A stretch of 64,000 nt of DNA from Methylorubrum populi (lineage in GTDB: Bacteria; Pseudomonadota; Alphaproteobacteria; Rhizobiales; Beijerinckiaceae): positions 3,186,501 through 3,250,500 of the forward strand of contig NZ_AP014809.1 in assembly GCF_002355515.1 (NCBI RefSeq), in the 5' to 3' direction. Made by a program: the position numbers and the translations under genes. Of the stretch, positions 1 through 8,570 are shown in pieces. How positions within the stretch are numbered: the stretch's first letter is position 1; every line of letters begins with the position of its first letter. Under the pieces are notes generated by a model, which was not told the origin of the DNA, made no database searches, and worked only from the letters and a program-made list of their open reading frames with translations.

Positions 1-945
1 ATCGCCGGATCGTTCACGATCTCCCGCGGAAGCCGCACTGAGGCGGTCGTCGTCGTCGCGACCGTCGAGGACGGCGCGTTTCGGGGCCGGGGCGAGTGCG
101 TGCCGTATGCCCGATACGGCGAGACGGTCGAGAGCGTCACCGCCGCCCTCGAAGAGCAGGCCGGATGGATCGCCGACCGCGGAGGGCGCTTCGATCTGGC
201 CGAACGGATGAAGCCGGGCGCCGCCCGCAATGCCCTCGATTGCGCGCTGTGGGATCTCGAGGCGAAGCGCACCGGCAGACCCGCTTACGAACTCGCCGGT
301 GTCGCCGCACCGGTGCCGGTCACCACCGCCTATACCCTGAGCCTCGGCGATCCCGAAGCGATGGAGGCGGCGGCCCGCGCAGCGGCGCATCGGCCGCTCT
401 TGAAGGTGAAGCTCGGTGGCGAGGGGGATCCCGAGCGGATCGCCGCGGTGCGCCGCGGTGCGCCCGAATCCCGTCTCATCGTCGATGCCAACGAGGCGTG
501 GTGCGCGGAGACGCTTCGCGACAACTTGATGGCCTGCGCGGCGGCCGGGGTCAGCCTGATCGAGCAGCCGCTGCCGGCGGGCGAGGACGGCCTGCTGGCC
601 GAGATCGACCGCACCATCCCGATCTGCGCCGATGAGAGCCTGCACGACCGTGCCGGGCTCGACGCCCTGGCCGAGCGCTACGATGCGATCAACATCAAGC
701 TCGACAAGGCTGGCGGCCTGACCGAGGCGCTGAAGCTCGCCCACGAGGCGCGGGCGTGCGGCTTCGAGATCATGGTCGGCTGCATGGTCGGGTCGTCGCT
801 CGCCATGGCGCCGGCGATGCTGATCGCGCACCACGCGGCCTATGTCGATCTCGACGGGCCGCTGCTGCTCGCGCAGGACCGGGAGCCGGCCCTGCGTTAC
901 GAGGGCAGTACGGTCCATCCGCCGTTGCCCGAACTGTGGGGGTGA
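1..945 (+). CDS. Dipeptide epimerase (L-Ala-D/L-Glu type), 5' end missing
   Basis: Enolase-superfamily epimerase that would interconvert L-Ala-D-Glu and L-Ala-L-Glu released from murein peptides in the cytoplasm. The reading frame is open from base 1, so the start lies outside the window. The sequence reads through an N-terminal capping domain (FTISRG, GECVPYARYGET) into the barrel with the KxK catalytic pair (LKVKLGG), metal ligands in VDANEAW, in the EQPL segment and in ICADES, and the second catalytic lysine in NIKLDK. About 315 residues are present, close to the whole family length, so only a few N-terminal residues are missing. It ends ten bases before the stop of a convergent lytic transglycosylase gene, which fits a murein-recycling role. 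Substrate assignment within the superfamily is inference. Confidence 0.85.
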   Translation: MAGSFTISRGSRTEAVVVVATVEDGAFRGRGECVPYARYGETVESVTAALEEQAGWIADRGGRFDLAERMKPGAARNALDCALWDLEAKRTGRPAYELAGVAAPVPVTTAYTLSLGDPEAMEAAARAAAHRPLLKVKLGGEGDPERIAAVRRGAPESRLIVDANEAWCAETLRDNLMACAAAGVSLIEQPLPAGEDGLLAEIDRTIPICADESLHDRAGLDALAERYDAINIKLDKAGGLTEALKLAHEARACGFEIMVGCMVGSSLAMAPAMLIAHHAAYVDLDGPLLLAQDREPALRYEGSTVHPPLPELWG

Positions 946-954
946 GCCCCGCCT

Positions 955-2073
955 CTACTGCACCGAGTGGAGCGCGAGGGACGGTGCCACGGCCTCGTTG
1001 ATCCGCAGGCGGGCATCGAGGATCGGCGCCGCCGGCTCGTCGGCTTGCTGCTGCGCGAGGTCGGCGATCGCCTGATACTGGCTCAGCCGCCGGTCGATCA
1101 TGCCGTCGAGCTTCTCGTGAACTTCCGCCACGGTCAGGCTGCGTCGCTTTCCGCCATCCTTCGCGGTGAAGATGGCGCGGTTGGCCCGCGCGGCGCGGCC
1201 GAAGGCGATCTTGGCGACCTTGTCCGGGTCATCGGCGCTCAGCGAGAGGAATTTGCCGGCGCTCGCGGTGCCGAGAAAGTGCGCGAGGTAGAGTTCGGTC
1301 GTCTTCAACTCGCGTCCGATCCGGGCCTCGATCCGGCTGCGGTCGCGCTTGATCAGCTCACCCGCCATCAGGCCGGACAGGTAGGGGTCGTTGCGCAGGT
1401 CGAGGACCCGCTTGCGCGTCGCCGCGTCGGCGATGGTGATGCCGGCGCCGTGTCCCTTCACGGCGGCCGCCTCGCCGGCGAGCCCATGCTTGGCGCCGTA
1501 CTGGCGAATCATTTCCAGCCACGTGCCGGTGACGAACTGGAAAAGCCCCTGTGCCGAGGAGGCGGAGGACTTCACACTCGTGTCGAAGCTCGATTCCTTG
1601 TCGGCGAGCGCCATCATGTAGACGGGGTCGACGCCGGTGACCTCGGAGGCCTTCAGGATCGTCTCCACGAGGGGGCGTGGCACGCTCATGTCGCCGAAGC
1701 GCAGGATCTCGTCGTCGTTGTCGGAGCGCGAATTCGTGAACGACGCCTGCAGACGCTCAATGGGAGCGGTAAATCCGCCGTCCTGGCCAAGCAGGGCGGT
1801 GCCGCCCCATTCCGCTTCCGCACCGGCCGGTCGAAGATCGGCACGCACCATCATCGGGATCGATACCGAGGCGTTCGCGTTCTCGTAGGCCGACACGGCC
1901 TGCGGTGCGGCCAGCAGCAGGGCGAGGCTGGCGGTCATCGCGGCCAAGCGGCGAACGAGCGGCGAAGGACCGCGCGAAGAACTGGCGGCAGCCTCGCTGC
2001 TGGCATCCGACCCGCAAGGCACGAATCGGCTCACGTCGTCGGCGCGACGCGCCGGCTCCGGGTAAACCCCCAT
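955..2073 (-). CDS. Lytic transglycosylase, SLT domain, exported
   Basis: Predicted periplasmic lytic murein transglycosylase of 372 residues. A long N-terminal stretch is followed by a hydrophobic signal-like segment (LAAMTASLALLLAAPQ) with an AxA-like end, then the SLT domain with the catalytic glutamate in KESSFDTS and the family's AQGLFQF segment. The chosen ATG at 2073 is preceded by AAGGAAG, a good ribosome binding site; a longer frame starts at 2157 without one. The N-terminus before the hydrophobic segment is unusually long (about 45 residues), so an internal start is possible. It cleaves glycan strands to 1,6-anhydro-muropeptides, matching the epimerase gene that it faces. Confidence 0.85.
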   Translation of the reverse strand: MGVYPEPARRADDVSRFVPCGSDASSEAAASSSRGPSPLVRRLAAMTASLALLLAAPQAVSAYENANASVSIPMMVRADLRPAGAEAEWGGTALLGQDGGFTAPIERLQASFTNSRSDNDDEILRFGDMSVPRPLVETILKASEVTGVDPVYMMALADKESSFDTSVKSSASSAQGLFQFVTGTWLEMIRQYGAKHGLAGEAAAVKGHGAGITIADAATRKRVLDLRNDPYLSGLMAGELIKRDRSRIEARIGRELKTTELYLAHFLGTASAGKFLSLSADDPDKVAKIAFGRAARANRAIFTAKDGGKRRSLTVAEVHEKLDGMIDRRLSQYQAIADLAQQQADEPAAPILDARLRINEAVAPSLALHSVQ

Positions 2074-2389
2074 CGGTCTTCCTTGTTGATGCTCCGGCGT
2101 TCTTGTGTGCCGGGCTTCGTTTTGACCGGCGGAGGTTTCGCCGCCGGGTGTGACCACAATGGGACCACCGCGTGATCCAAACGTGATCCCGTTAATCCAG
2201 CGTTAAGCCATTGTGTTTACGATATTTTAACCAAACGGTGACGTCGCGGCGAAAGCCGGCCTGCGGCAAAGATGGCAGGGTTTGCACTGGAACGCTCTAG
2301 GTCGGTCACAGTTGTCATGGGCCGCGCGGCGGCCAGTTAGGGCTCATCCTAAGGCGTCAGCGCCACCACAGCAGAAAGATCGAGTTCCC
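2074..2389. promoter_or_regulatory. Divergent intergenic region between transglycosylase and inositol synthase
   Basis: This 316-base gap separates two divergent genes and must hold both promoters. The middle part (about 2195-2240) is clearly AT-richer than the surroundings. A possible EcfG-type (general stress sigma) promoter lies at 2289-2313: GGAAC, a 16-base spacer, then AGTT, against the alphaproteobacterial consensus GGAAC-N16/17-CGTT. The one mismatch in the short -10 makes this only suggestive. I see no gene in the gap. Confidence 0.35.
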
Positions 2390-3583
2390 ATGGGCATTCA
2401 GACCGGTCGACGCGTCGGAGTGGCGTTCGTTGGCATGGGCGGTGCGGTCGCGACGACAGCTATCGCCGGCATCGAAACCATCAAATCGGGTTCGAACCGT
2501 CTGGATGGTCTGCCGCTCGCTGGTGTGCCCGTCACTGGAATGGCCGACTACAAGGATCTCGTTTTCGGCGGCTGGGATCTGAACGGCGACGACCTCGCCT
2601 CCGCCGCGACCGGTCACGGCGTGCTCACCCGCGAGGACATCGAGAATGGTGCCCAGGCCCTGAAGGGGATCACCCCCTGGCCGGCGGTCGGCTCGGCCAA
2701 GTTCTGCAAGAACATCGACGGCGCCAACCGCATCGTCGCCAAGGACCATCGCGAGACCGTCTCGGTCATCGCCAACGACCTCAACCGCTTCCGCAAGGAG
2801 AGCAACCTCGACGACGTCGTGGTGATCAACCTCGCCTCGACCGAGCGCTGGCCCGACCTCGCCGATCCGGTGCTGAACTCGTCGGAAGCCTTCGAGAAGG
2901 GGCTGGATGCGAGTGACGAGTCGATCTCGCCCGCGATGCTCTACGCCTATGCCGCCATCAAGAGCGGCGTTCCTTACGCGAACTTCACCCCCTCGGTCGC
3001 CGCCGACGTGCCGGCGCTGATGGAACTCGCCCGCGAACTCAACGTGCCGGTGGCCGGCAAGGACGGCAAGACCGGCCAGACCATGATGAAGACCGTGCTG
3101 GCCCCCGCCCTCAAGGCGCGCCAGCTCCACGTCGACGGCTGGTTCTCGACCAACATCCTCGGCAACCGCGACGGCCTCGCCCTGAACGACCCGAACTCGC
3201 TCCAGTCGAAGCTCAACACCAAGGGCACAGTGCTGGATTCGATTCTCGGCTACCCGGTCGAGGATCACTTGGTCCACATTCACTATTACCGTCCGCGCGG
3301 CGACGACAAGGAAGCCTGGGACAACATCGACGTCACCGGCTTCATGGGCCAGCGGATGCAGATCAAGGTGAACTTCCTCTGCAAGGACTCGATCCTGGCC
3401 GCCCCGCTCGTCATCGAGATCGCCCGCGTGCTCGACCTCGCCAAGTCGCGCGGCGACGGCGGCGTGCAGGAACAGCTCTCGACCTTCTTCAAGGCGCCGA
3501 TGGTGAAGAACGGCCACGGGCCGGAGCACGATTTCGGCAAGCAGCAGCGGATGCTGTTCGACTGGCTGGGCGTGCAGCAGTAA
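2390..3583 (+). CDS. Inositol-3-phosphate synthase (MIPS)
   Basis: Converts glucose 6-phosphate to 1L-myo-inositol 1-phosphate using bound NAD in the cytoplasm. The 397-residue protein has the N-terminal Rossmann glycine motif (VGMGGAVATT), the central NFTPS segment and the lysine-rich active-site region GKDGKTGQTMMKTVLAP followed by WFSTNILGNRDG, then the C-terminal APLVIEIARVLDLA helix. It is the short bacterial form of the family. ATG 2390 was preferred over an upstream in-frame start because the family's N-terminus begins just before the NAD motif; AGAAAGA lies upstream. It is the first gene of a same-strand cluster with an HD-like protein, methyltransferase, Gfo/Idh/MocA, YcaO, isomerase, glycosyltransferase and PIG-L, so inositol phosphate is probably the entry metabolite of a dedicated pathway. 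Confidence 0.9.
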   Translation: MGIQTGRRVGVAFVGMGGAVATTAIAGIETIKSGSNRLDGLPLAGVPVTGMADYKDLVFGGWDLNGDDLASAATGHGVLTREDIENGAQALKGITPWPAVGSAKFCKNIDGANRIVAKDHRETVSVIANDLNRFRKESNLDDVVVINLASTERWPDLADPVLNSSEAFEKGLDASDESISPAMLYAYAAIKSGVPYANFTPSVAADVPALMELARELNVPVAGKDGKTGQTMMKTVLAPALKARQLHVDGWFSTNILGNRDGLALNDPNSLQSKLNTKGTVLDSILGYPVEDHLVHIHYYRPRGDDKEAWDNIDVTGFMGQRMQIKVNFLCKDSILAAPLVIEIARVLDLAKSRGDGGVQEQLSTFFKAPMVKNGHGPEHDFGKQQRMLFDWLGVQQ

Positions 3584-3595
3584 GGGCGCCCGCCC

Positions 3596-4516
3596 GTGAC
3601 GGGTTTTCCTGAAGACGGTCCGGCAGCCCCCGCCGCGATGCGGGAACTGCTGGTCGAACTCGGCGACCTCAAGCGCGTCCGCTCGGCCGGTCGCGTCGGC
3701 TCGATTGCCGAACGCCTGTTCGCGCAGGGCTGGTCGGCGCTCACCGGTGGTGCGGCGCCGGAGACGGTCGCCCTCGACATCACCGCCAAGGCACTCGCTG
3801 CCGCGCGGCTCTGCGACCTCGATGCGGCGTTCCTCGCGGCTGCCGGGCTCGATGAGGCGCAGGCCGCCGACGTGCTGGCGGCGGGGCTCGATGCCGTGGC
3901 CGGCCCGGTCGACGCCGGTCTGCGCGACCGGCTGCGGGCTTACCTGCGCGCCCCGGCCGCCCTGCCGGCGGGGCCGGTGCCAGCCTTCGTCGCCGCCCTG
4001 GCGCAGCAGCCCCGGGCGGGCGTGACCTGTCCGGGCAAGCCGCGCATCCTTCTGGAGCCGCCGGAGAACCACGCCGAGCACTGCCTCGTCGTGGCCGTCT
4101 ACGGCGTACTGCTGAGCCCGTTCTATCGGGCCGATCCGACCACGGTGTTCCTCGCGGCGATGGCGCATCACTTCCACAATGCGGCGATGCCCGACGCCGG
4201 CTTCACCGGAGAGATGCTGCTCGGCGATCATCTCTGGCCGATCGTCGGGCGCTGCTCGCAATGGGCGCTCGACGAACTCGAACCGCCGCTGCGGGAGAGT
4301 GTCCGCGCCGCCCGCCTCGTCCTGCCGGACGACGCGACCGCGGAGGGGCGTGCCTTCCACGCCGCCGATTCCATCGACCGTGTGCTCCAGATCGCCCAGC
4401 ACCTGAGGGCGGCCTCGCTGACCATGGACACGGTGCTCGGCGAGATGGAACTGGTCCATGCCGGACCGGTCAAGGCTTTCCAGGATCGCGTTCTGACCGA
4501 TATGCGCATCCCGTGA
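3596..4516 (+). CDS. HD-domain-like metalloprotein, function unknown
   Basis: 306-residue, mostly helical protein starting at GTG, 12 bases after the inositol synthase. The N-terminal half (1-145) is Ala/Leu-rich and matches nothing I recognise. The C-terminal half has an arrangement like HD phosphohydrolases and HD-type di-iron oxygenases: H159 and H162, a cluster H191-H192-x-H194-N, D211-H212 and a late H255-x2-D258. The usual HD doublet is replaced by HHFHN, so metal type and chemistry are uncertain. Because inositol oxygenase is itself an HD-fold di-iron enzyme and this gene follows inositol synthase, an oxidative or phosphatase step on inositol phosphate is a reasonable guess, but only a guess. 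Its place in the cluster is the best clue. Confidence 0.6.
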   Translation: MTGFPEDGPAAPAAMRELLVELGDLKRVRSAGRVGSIAERLFAQGWSALTGGAAPETVALDITAKALAAARLCDLDAAFLAAAGLDEAQAADVLAAGLDAVAGPVDAGLRDRLRAYLRAPAALPAGPVPAFVAALAQQPRAGVTCPGKPRILLEPPENHAEHCLVVAVYGVLLSPFYRADPTTVFLAAMAHHFHNAAMPDAGFTGEMLLGDHLWPIVGRCSQWALDELEPPLRESVRAARLVLPDDATAEGRAFHAADSIDRVLQIAQHLRAASLTMDTVLGEMELVHAGPVKAFQDRVLTDMRIP

Positions 4517-4547
4517 CGTTCCGCGCTATCCGGCAGATTCCAGGATC

Positions 4548-5729
4548 ATGATCCCCTTCGATCTCCTCTCGCCGGAGACCGGTCATCGGCTCAAGGCCGA
4601 CGGCGCGCACGCCTTGCGCGACGTCGAGACCGGCGCGCGCTGGCCTGTCATCGACGGCATCCCCTATCTCCGCACTGGGCGCGACAGCCTCGTCGCGGCC
4701 GCCCTCGATCATCTCGATCATGACCGGGCGGAGGATGCCCTCGTCCTGCTGCTCGCGGACCAGGACGATTGGTGGACCGGGCCCCCGGCCGATCCCGACG
4801 CCTTGCGCCGGCTGGTGCGCGAGCGCGGGAGTGCCTCGCTGCGGCAGGCGGTGGGATGGCTCGGCTGGGGCCGCGTCGGCGATTATTTCGTCAACCGCTG
4901 GACTGATCCGACCTTCCTGGCAGGCCTGAGCCTGCTGGAGGCGCATTGGAACAATCCCGTCTGCGCGTTCGAGCTCGCCTGCGGCATCGGACATTACCTG
5001 CGTGAGCTGAAGCGCCGCGGCGTCAAGGTCGCGGGCGCCGACGTGGTCTTCGCCAAGCTCTGGGTCGCGCGGCATTGGGTGGTGGGCGAGAAGGCGCAGC
5101 TCGTCTGCTTCGACGCCGCGTCACCGAAATGGCCGATCCCCGAGGCGCCGGTCGATCTCGTGATCTGCAACGACGCCTTCTACTTCCTCGACGACAAGCC
5201 CGGCATCCTCTCCTGCCTGCGCCAGACGGCTGGGGAAGAGGGCTGGCTCGCATTCAGCCACATCCACAACAGTGGCCGGCCGGGCTTCTCGGCCGGGAAG
5301 GCGATCTCCTCGGCCGAAATCGAGGAGCTGTTTCCCGACGGACTCGTCTACGACGACGCCGAACTGACCCGTGCCCTCGTCGAGGCCCGCGCTCCGCAGC
5401 CGCGCGAGCCGCGGGATCTGAACACCTGCGAGGCTTTCTCCGTCGTGGCCGGCCCCGGCATGCGCCCGGCGCCGCGGGCCCTGGTCGACGGGATCACTCT
5501 GCCGCCCGCCGACGCGGCCCTGCAGCTTAACCCACTCTACGCGCCGGACGACGGAGGATTTGCCATCCGCTGGCCGTCGGAGCGCTACGAGGCGGAATAC
5601 GCGCCGCACGCCACCTACCCCCTGCACTCCCAGGGCCCGGAGGCGATCGATTGGGCGGGCAAGCCGGATGCACCCGAGGCGGACCGAGTGCGCCGCCGCG
5701 AATATGTCGACCTGCCGGAGCGCTGGTGA
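4548..5729 (+). CDS. Trm112-like domain plus SAM-dependent methyltransferase
   Basis: 393 residues. The first roughly 45 residues (LLSPETGHRL, then GARWPVIDGIPYL) look like the small Trm112/YcaR domain, though without visible zinc cysteines. A class I methyltransferase core follows around residues 140-235, with the SAM loop FELACGIGHYLRELK, an acidic residue in VAGADV and the post-motif CNDAFYFLDD. The C-terminal 120 residues are unassigned. Its stop overlaps the ATG of the next gene (TGATG), indicating tight co-translation. The substrate is unknown; in this context a methylation of the inositol or sugar conjugate is the simplest inference. RNA or protein methylation cannot be excluded given the Trm112-like part. 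Confidence 0.75.
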   Translation: MIPFDLLSPETGHRLKADGAHALRDVETGARWPVIDGIPYLRTGRDSLVAAALDHLDHDRAEDALVLLLADQDDWWTGPPADPDALRRLVRERGSASLRQAVGWLGWGRVGDYFVNRWTDPTFLAGLSLLEAHWNNPVCAFELACGIGHYLRELKRRGVKVAGADVVFAKLWVARHWVVGEKAQLVCFDAASPKWPIPEAPVDLVICNDAFYFLDDKPGILSCLRQTAGEEGWLAFSHIHNSGRPGFSAGKAISSAEIEELFPDGLVYDDAELTRALVEARAPQPREPRDLNTCEAFSVVAGPGMRPAPRALVDGITLPPADAALQLNPLYAPDDGGFAIRWPSERYEAEYAPHATYPLHSQGPEAIDWAGKPDAPEADRVRRREYVDLPERW

Positions 5730-6757
5730 TGGATGCGAGCGTCGGCTGGGGCATCGTCGGCTACGGCTGGGTCGCCCGCGACTACATGGCGCCGGGCATC
5801 CGCGCCGCCGGTCACCATCTCGTCGCCGTCGCCGATCCGGGCGAGACCTCCCGCGCGGCGGCGGAAGCAGAAGGCGCGCGGGCGCATGCCGATCTCGCCG
5901 GCCTCATCGCCGAGCCGGCGGTTGAGGCGGTCTACGTCGCGACGCCGAATCATCTGCATCGCGGCGCCGTGGAGGCGCTCTGTGCCGCCGGCAAGGCGGT
6001 GCTCTGCGAGAAGCCGATGGCGGCCGCCCTCGCCGATGCCGAGGCGATGGCGGCGGCGGTCCGGAAGACCGGCGCCTTCTACGGCACAGCCTTCGACCAG
6101 CGTCACCATCCCGGCCACCGCGCCATGCGCGACCTCATCCGCGCGGGCCGGCTCGGCACGGTGACGGCAGTTCGCATCGTCTATGCCTGCTGGCTCGACC
6201 GCGCCTGGACCTCGTTTCGCGGCCAGGACAACTGGCGCATTGACCCGGCCCAGGCCGGCGGCGGCGCGCTGATCGATCTCGCGCCCCACGGCCTCGACCT
6301 CGTCGATTTCCTGCTCGGCGAGCCCATCGCCGAGATCGCCGCCATGACCCAGGCCCGGGCTCAGGACTATGCCGTCGATGACGGCGCCCTCCTGATCGGC
6401 CGCACGGGATCGGGCGCGCTCGCACAGCTCAACGTCGCCTACAATTGCCCCGATGCGTTGCCCCGTCGCCGGCTCGAAGTCGTCGGCACGAAGGGCATGC
6501 TGAGCGCGACCGATACGATGGGACAGACCGCGGGAGGCTCCGTCACCTTCACGAGCGGAGCGGATGGCCGAACCGAAGACGTTGCCTTCGACACGACCGC
6601 CTCGCCCTTCCTCGAACAGGTCCGCGCCTTCGGCCGCGCCCTGCGCGACCCTGCCGCCCGCGTCGCCTGGGACGCGGAGCGCGACCTGCACACCATGCGC
6701 CTGATCGCTCGCGCCTACGCGGCAGCGGGCAAACCGGCCGGCCGCGACGCGGCTTGA
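5729..6757 (+). CDS. Gfo/Idh/MocA family oxidoreductase
   Basis: NAD(P)-dependent sugar or inositol dehydrogenase of 342 residues. The Rossmann motif GIVGYGWVARDY lies at the N-terminus, the family's EKPMA segment carries the catalytic-region lysine, and GGGALIDLAPHGLDLVDF contains the substrate-binding D/H pair. The start ATG at 5729 overlaps the methyltransferase stop. Family members include inositol 2-dehydrogenase (IolG) and UDP-sugar 3-oxidases. With an inositol synthase and an IolE/IolI-like isomerase in the same cluster, oxidation of an inositol or glycosyl ring position is likely, but the exact position and substrate cannot be read from sequence. Confidence 0.85.
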   Translation: MDASVGWGIVGYGWVARDYMAPGIRAAGHHLVAVADPGETSRAAAEAEGARAHADLAGLIAEPAVEAVYVATPNHLHRGAVEALCAAGKAVLCEKPMAAALADAEAMAAAVRKTGAFYGTAFDQRHHPGHRAMRDLIRAGRLGTVTAVRIVYACWLDRAWTSFRGQDNWRIDPAQAGGGALIDLAPHGLDLVDFLLGEPIAEIAAMTQARAQDYAVDDGALLIGRTGSGALAQLNVAYNCPDALPRRRLEVVGTKGMLSATDTMGQTAGGSVTFTSGADGRTEDVAFDTTASPFLEQVRAFGRALRDPAARVAWDAERDLHTMRLIARAYAAAGKPAGRDAA

Positions 6758-6795
6758 CGAAACTTGGGAGGAGACCGGACGATCCCACCCGCGCC

Positions 6796-6900
6796 CTCAT
6801 CCTGGGGTGCGAAGCGCAGCGCAGCCTCGAAGGATGCTCCAGATCCCGCGCGATCGGCTGGAGGATCCTTCGAGGCCGCTTCGCGGCACCTCAGGATGAG
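6796..6900. repeat. Palindromic intergenic repeat (REP-like)
   Basis: Imperfect inverted repeat of about 105 bases. The left arm (6796-6842) begins CTCATCCTGGGGTGC and continues CCTCGAAGGATGCTCCAG. The right arm (6858-6900) is its complement, CTGGAGGATCCTTCGAGG ending in ACCTCAGGATGAG. I recognise the pattern as a dispersed palindrome common between genes in Methylobacterium and relatives. It lies in the only large gap (181 bases) inside the YcaO cluster, so it may mark an insertion that split one operon or a processing or termination point between two transcripts. Confidence 0.75.
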
Positions 6901-6938
6901 GTGCAGGGTTGGAGCGGGGAACCGGTCAGCCGCTGCTG

Positions 6939-8570
6939 ATGGATAGGACGATGACAGCGACCGACGCCCTCGACCGGGACGACCGCGCCCACCACCCGAG
7001 CCTCGCGGCGCCGCGCCCCTATCGCCGCGGCGCGCCGCGACGGATCGAGGGCCTGCCCGAGCGGCTGCCGGACGCGGTGCGCGCCTATCTCGACGTGCTG
7101 CCCGAGGGCCGCGTCGTCGGCTTCAACCTTGCGGGGCTCGACCGCACCGGCATCCCGGTCTGGTTCGTGGCGCTTTTCCTCGACGATCCGTTCTATGTCG
7201 GCGCCATGCCGTCGGGCATCGGCTACGGCGCCACCGATGACGAGGCGCTGATCGGCGCCGTGGCCGAGATCGCCGAGAACCTGATGCCCTCCGTCGCCCT
7301 GCTGCCGCGCAAGGGCGACAACCAGGCGGCCGTCTCCTACGCCGATCTCGTGCGCGTCTACGGCGCCGGCTCCGTCGCCGACCCGCTGACGCTCTGCCTT
7401 CCGGCCGGCTCCCCCGTCGGCCGCGACACGCCCCTCGACTGGACCAAGGCCGTCCGGGCGCGAACCGGCGAATCCGTCTGGATGCCGCTCGACATCGCCG
7501 CGACCGATTACTTCGAACTGCGCCAGGGCTACCAGCCCTTCACCAACCTCATCACCAACGGCCTCGGCGCCGGTCCCGACGTGGCCTTCGCCCTCGGCCA
7601 CGGCCTGCTCGAACTGCTCCAGCGCGACGGCAACGGATTGCTGTTCCGCGCACTCGATCAGGGCGTCATGCTCGACCTCGACGGGATCGGCCCCGAGACC
7701 CGCGGCATGCTCGATCGGCTGGAAAGCCTCGGCATCCGGGCGCTTCCAAAATTCGCCACCGACCAGTTCGGCCTCACCAACCTCTACGTCGTCGGCTACG
7801 ACGAGGATCCGGCCCGCACGCCCGCGCCGATTGCCCTCTCGGCCTGCGGCGAGGCCTGCGATCCGGATCGCGAGCGGGCGCTCCGCAAGGCCCTCCTGGA
7901 ATTCCAGGCCGCCCGTGTCCGAAAGACCTTCGGGCACGGACCGCTGGCCCTAGCCGACACGGTGGCGCCCCCCGGCTATGTCGAGGCCTTCATCCAGAAG
8001 GCGCTGCCGAGCCTCGACCTTGAGGAGAGCCGCGCGCTCCAGGCCATGCTCGCCTGGCTCGACCTCTCCTCGGCCGAGCTGCGCAAGGTTCTGAGCAACA
8101 CGGTCTATTCCGAGCGCAGCACTAAGGCGTTTTCCGAGCTGCCGACGACCGAGGCGCCCGACGGGCATGCCCGCGGCCGGATCGCTCAGGAGCGGCTGGA
8201 GGCGGCGGGCTTCGATGTGCTCTACGTCGATTGCTCGCCCCCCGGCGGAGGGATTGGCGTGGTCAAGGCGATCGTACCGGGGCTCGAGGTCGAGACCATG
8301 AGCTACTATCGCATCGGCGAGCGCAACACGTGCAAGCTGATCGAGCGCGAGCATCCGCTGATCCGCTTCGGCACGCCGAGCGACACGCTGTTGCCCGTGC
8401 GCCTGACCCCGGAGGCGGTCGAGCGCTTCGGCGGCCAGCCCCTGTTCGACGTGGCGCTCGCGGAGCAGATCGTCGGCTCGCACTATCCGCTCTATCGCGA
8501 GCCCGAATCGCACCACGCGCCGTTCCGCTACGAGCGCCAGGGCCGCCGGGCCGAGCGGAGGCCGGCATGA
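6939..8570 (+). CDS. Stand-alone YcaO-family protein
   Basis: 543-residue YcaO-domain protein. YcaO enzymes use ATP to activate an amide oxygen so that a nucleophile (Cys/Ser side chain, sulfide, amine) can attack, giving azolines, thioamides or amidines. Visible signature: GYGATDDEAL..AVAEIAEN around 96-114, the family's TNGLGAG at 207-212, ELLQRDG at 225-231, then ACGEACDPDRERALRKALLE at about 302-321 and the C-terminal PPGGGIGVVKAIVPGLE block. No E1-like or ocin-ThiF partner, TfuA or precursor peptide is seen nearby, and there is no C-terminal PxPxP tail. The start is uncertain: ATG 6939 is chosen, ATG 6951 is equally possible, and neither has an ideal ribosome binding site. It overlaps the next gene by ATGA. 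The substrate is unknown; a small-molecule amide is suggested by the sugar-enzyme neighbours. Confidence 0.85.
   Translation: MDRTMTATDALDRDDRAHHPSLAAPRPYRRGAPRRIEGLPERLPDAVRAYLDVLPEGRVVGFNLAGLDRTGIPVWFVALFLDDPFYVGAMPSGIGYGATDDEALIGAVAEIAENLMPSVALLPRKGDNQAAVSYADLVRVYGAGSVADPLTLCLPAGSPVGRDTPLDWTKAVRARTGESVWMPLDIAATDYFELRQGYQPFTNLITNGLGAGPDVAFALGHGLLELLQRDGNGLLFRALDQGVMLDLDGIGPETRGMLDRLESLGIRALPKFATDQFGLTNLYVVGYDEDPARTPAPIALSACGEACDPDRERALRKALLEFQAARVRKTFGHGPLALADTVAPPGYVEAFIQKALPSLDLEESRALQAMLAWLDLSSAELRKVLSNTVYSERSTKAFSELPTTEAPDGHARGRIAQERLEAAGFDVLYVDCSPPGGGIGVVKAIVPGLEVETMSYYRIGERNTCKLIEREHPLIRFGTPSDTLLPVRLTPEAVERFGGQPLFDVALAEQIVGSHYPLYREPESHHAPFRYERQGRRAERRPA

Noticed and set aside
2357..4459. 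Long open minus-strand frame of 700 codons opposite inositol synthase and the HD-like gene
   Set aside because: It is the mirror of two well-supported genes; its translation is Arg/Gly/His-rich without domains, a usual artefact of very high GC.
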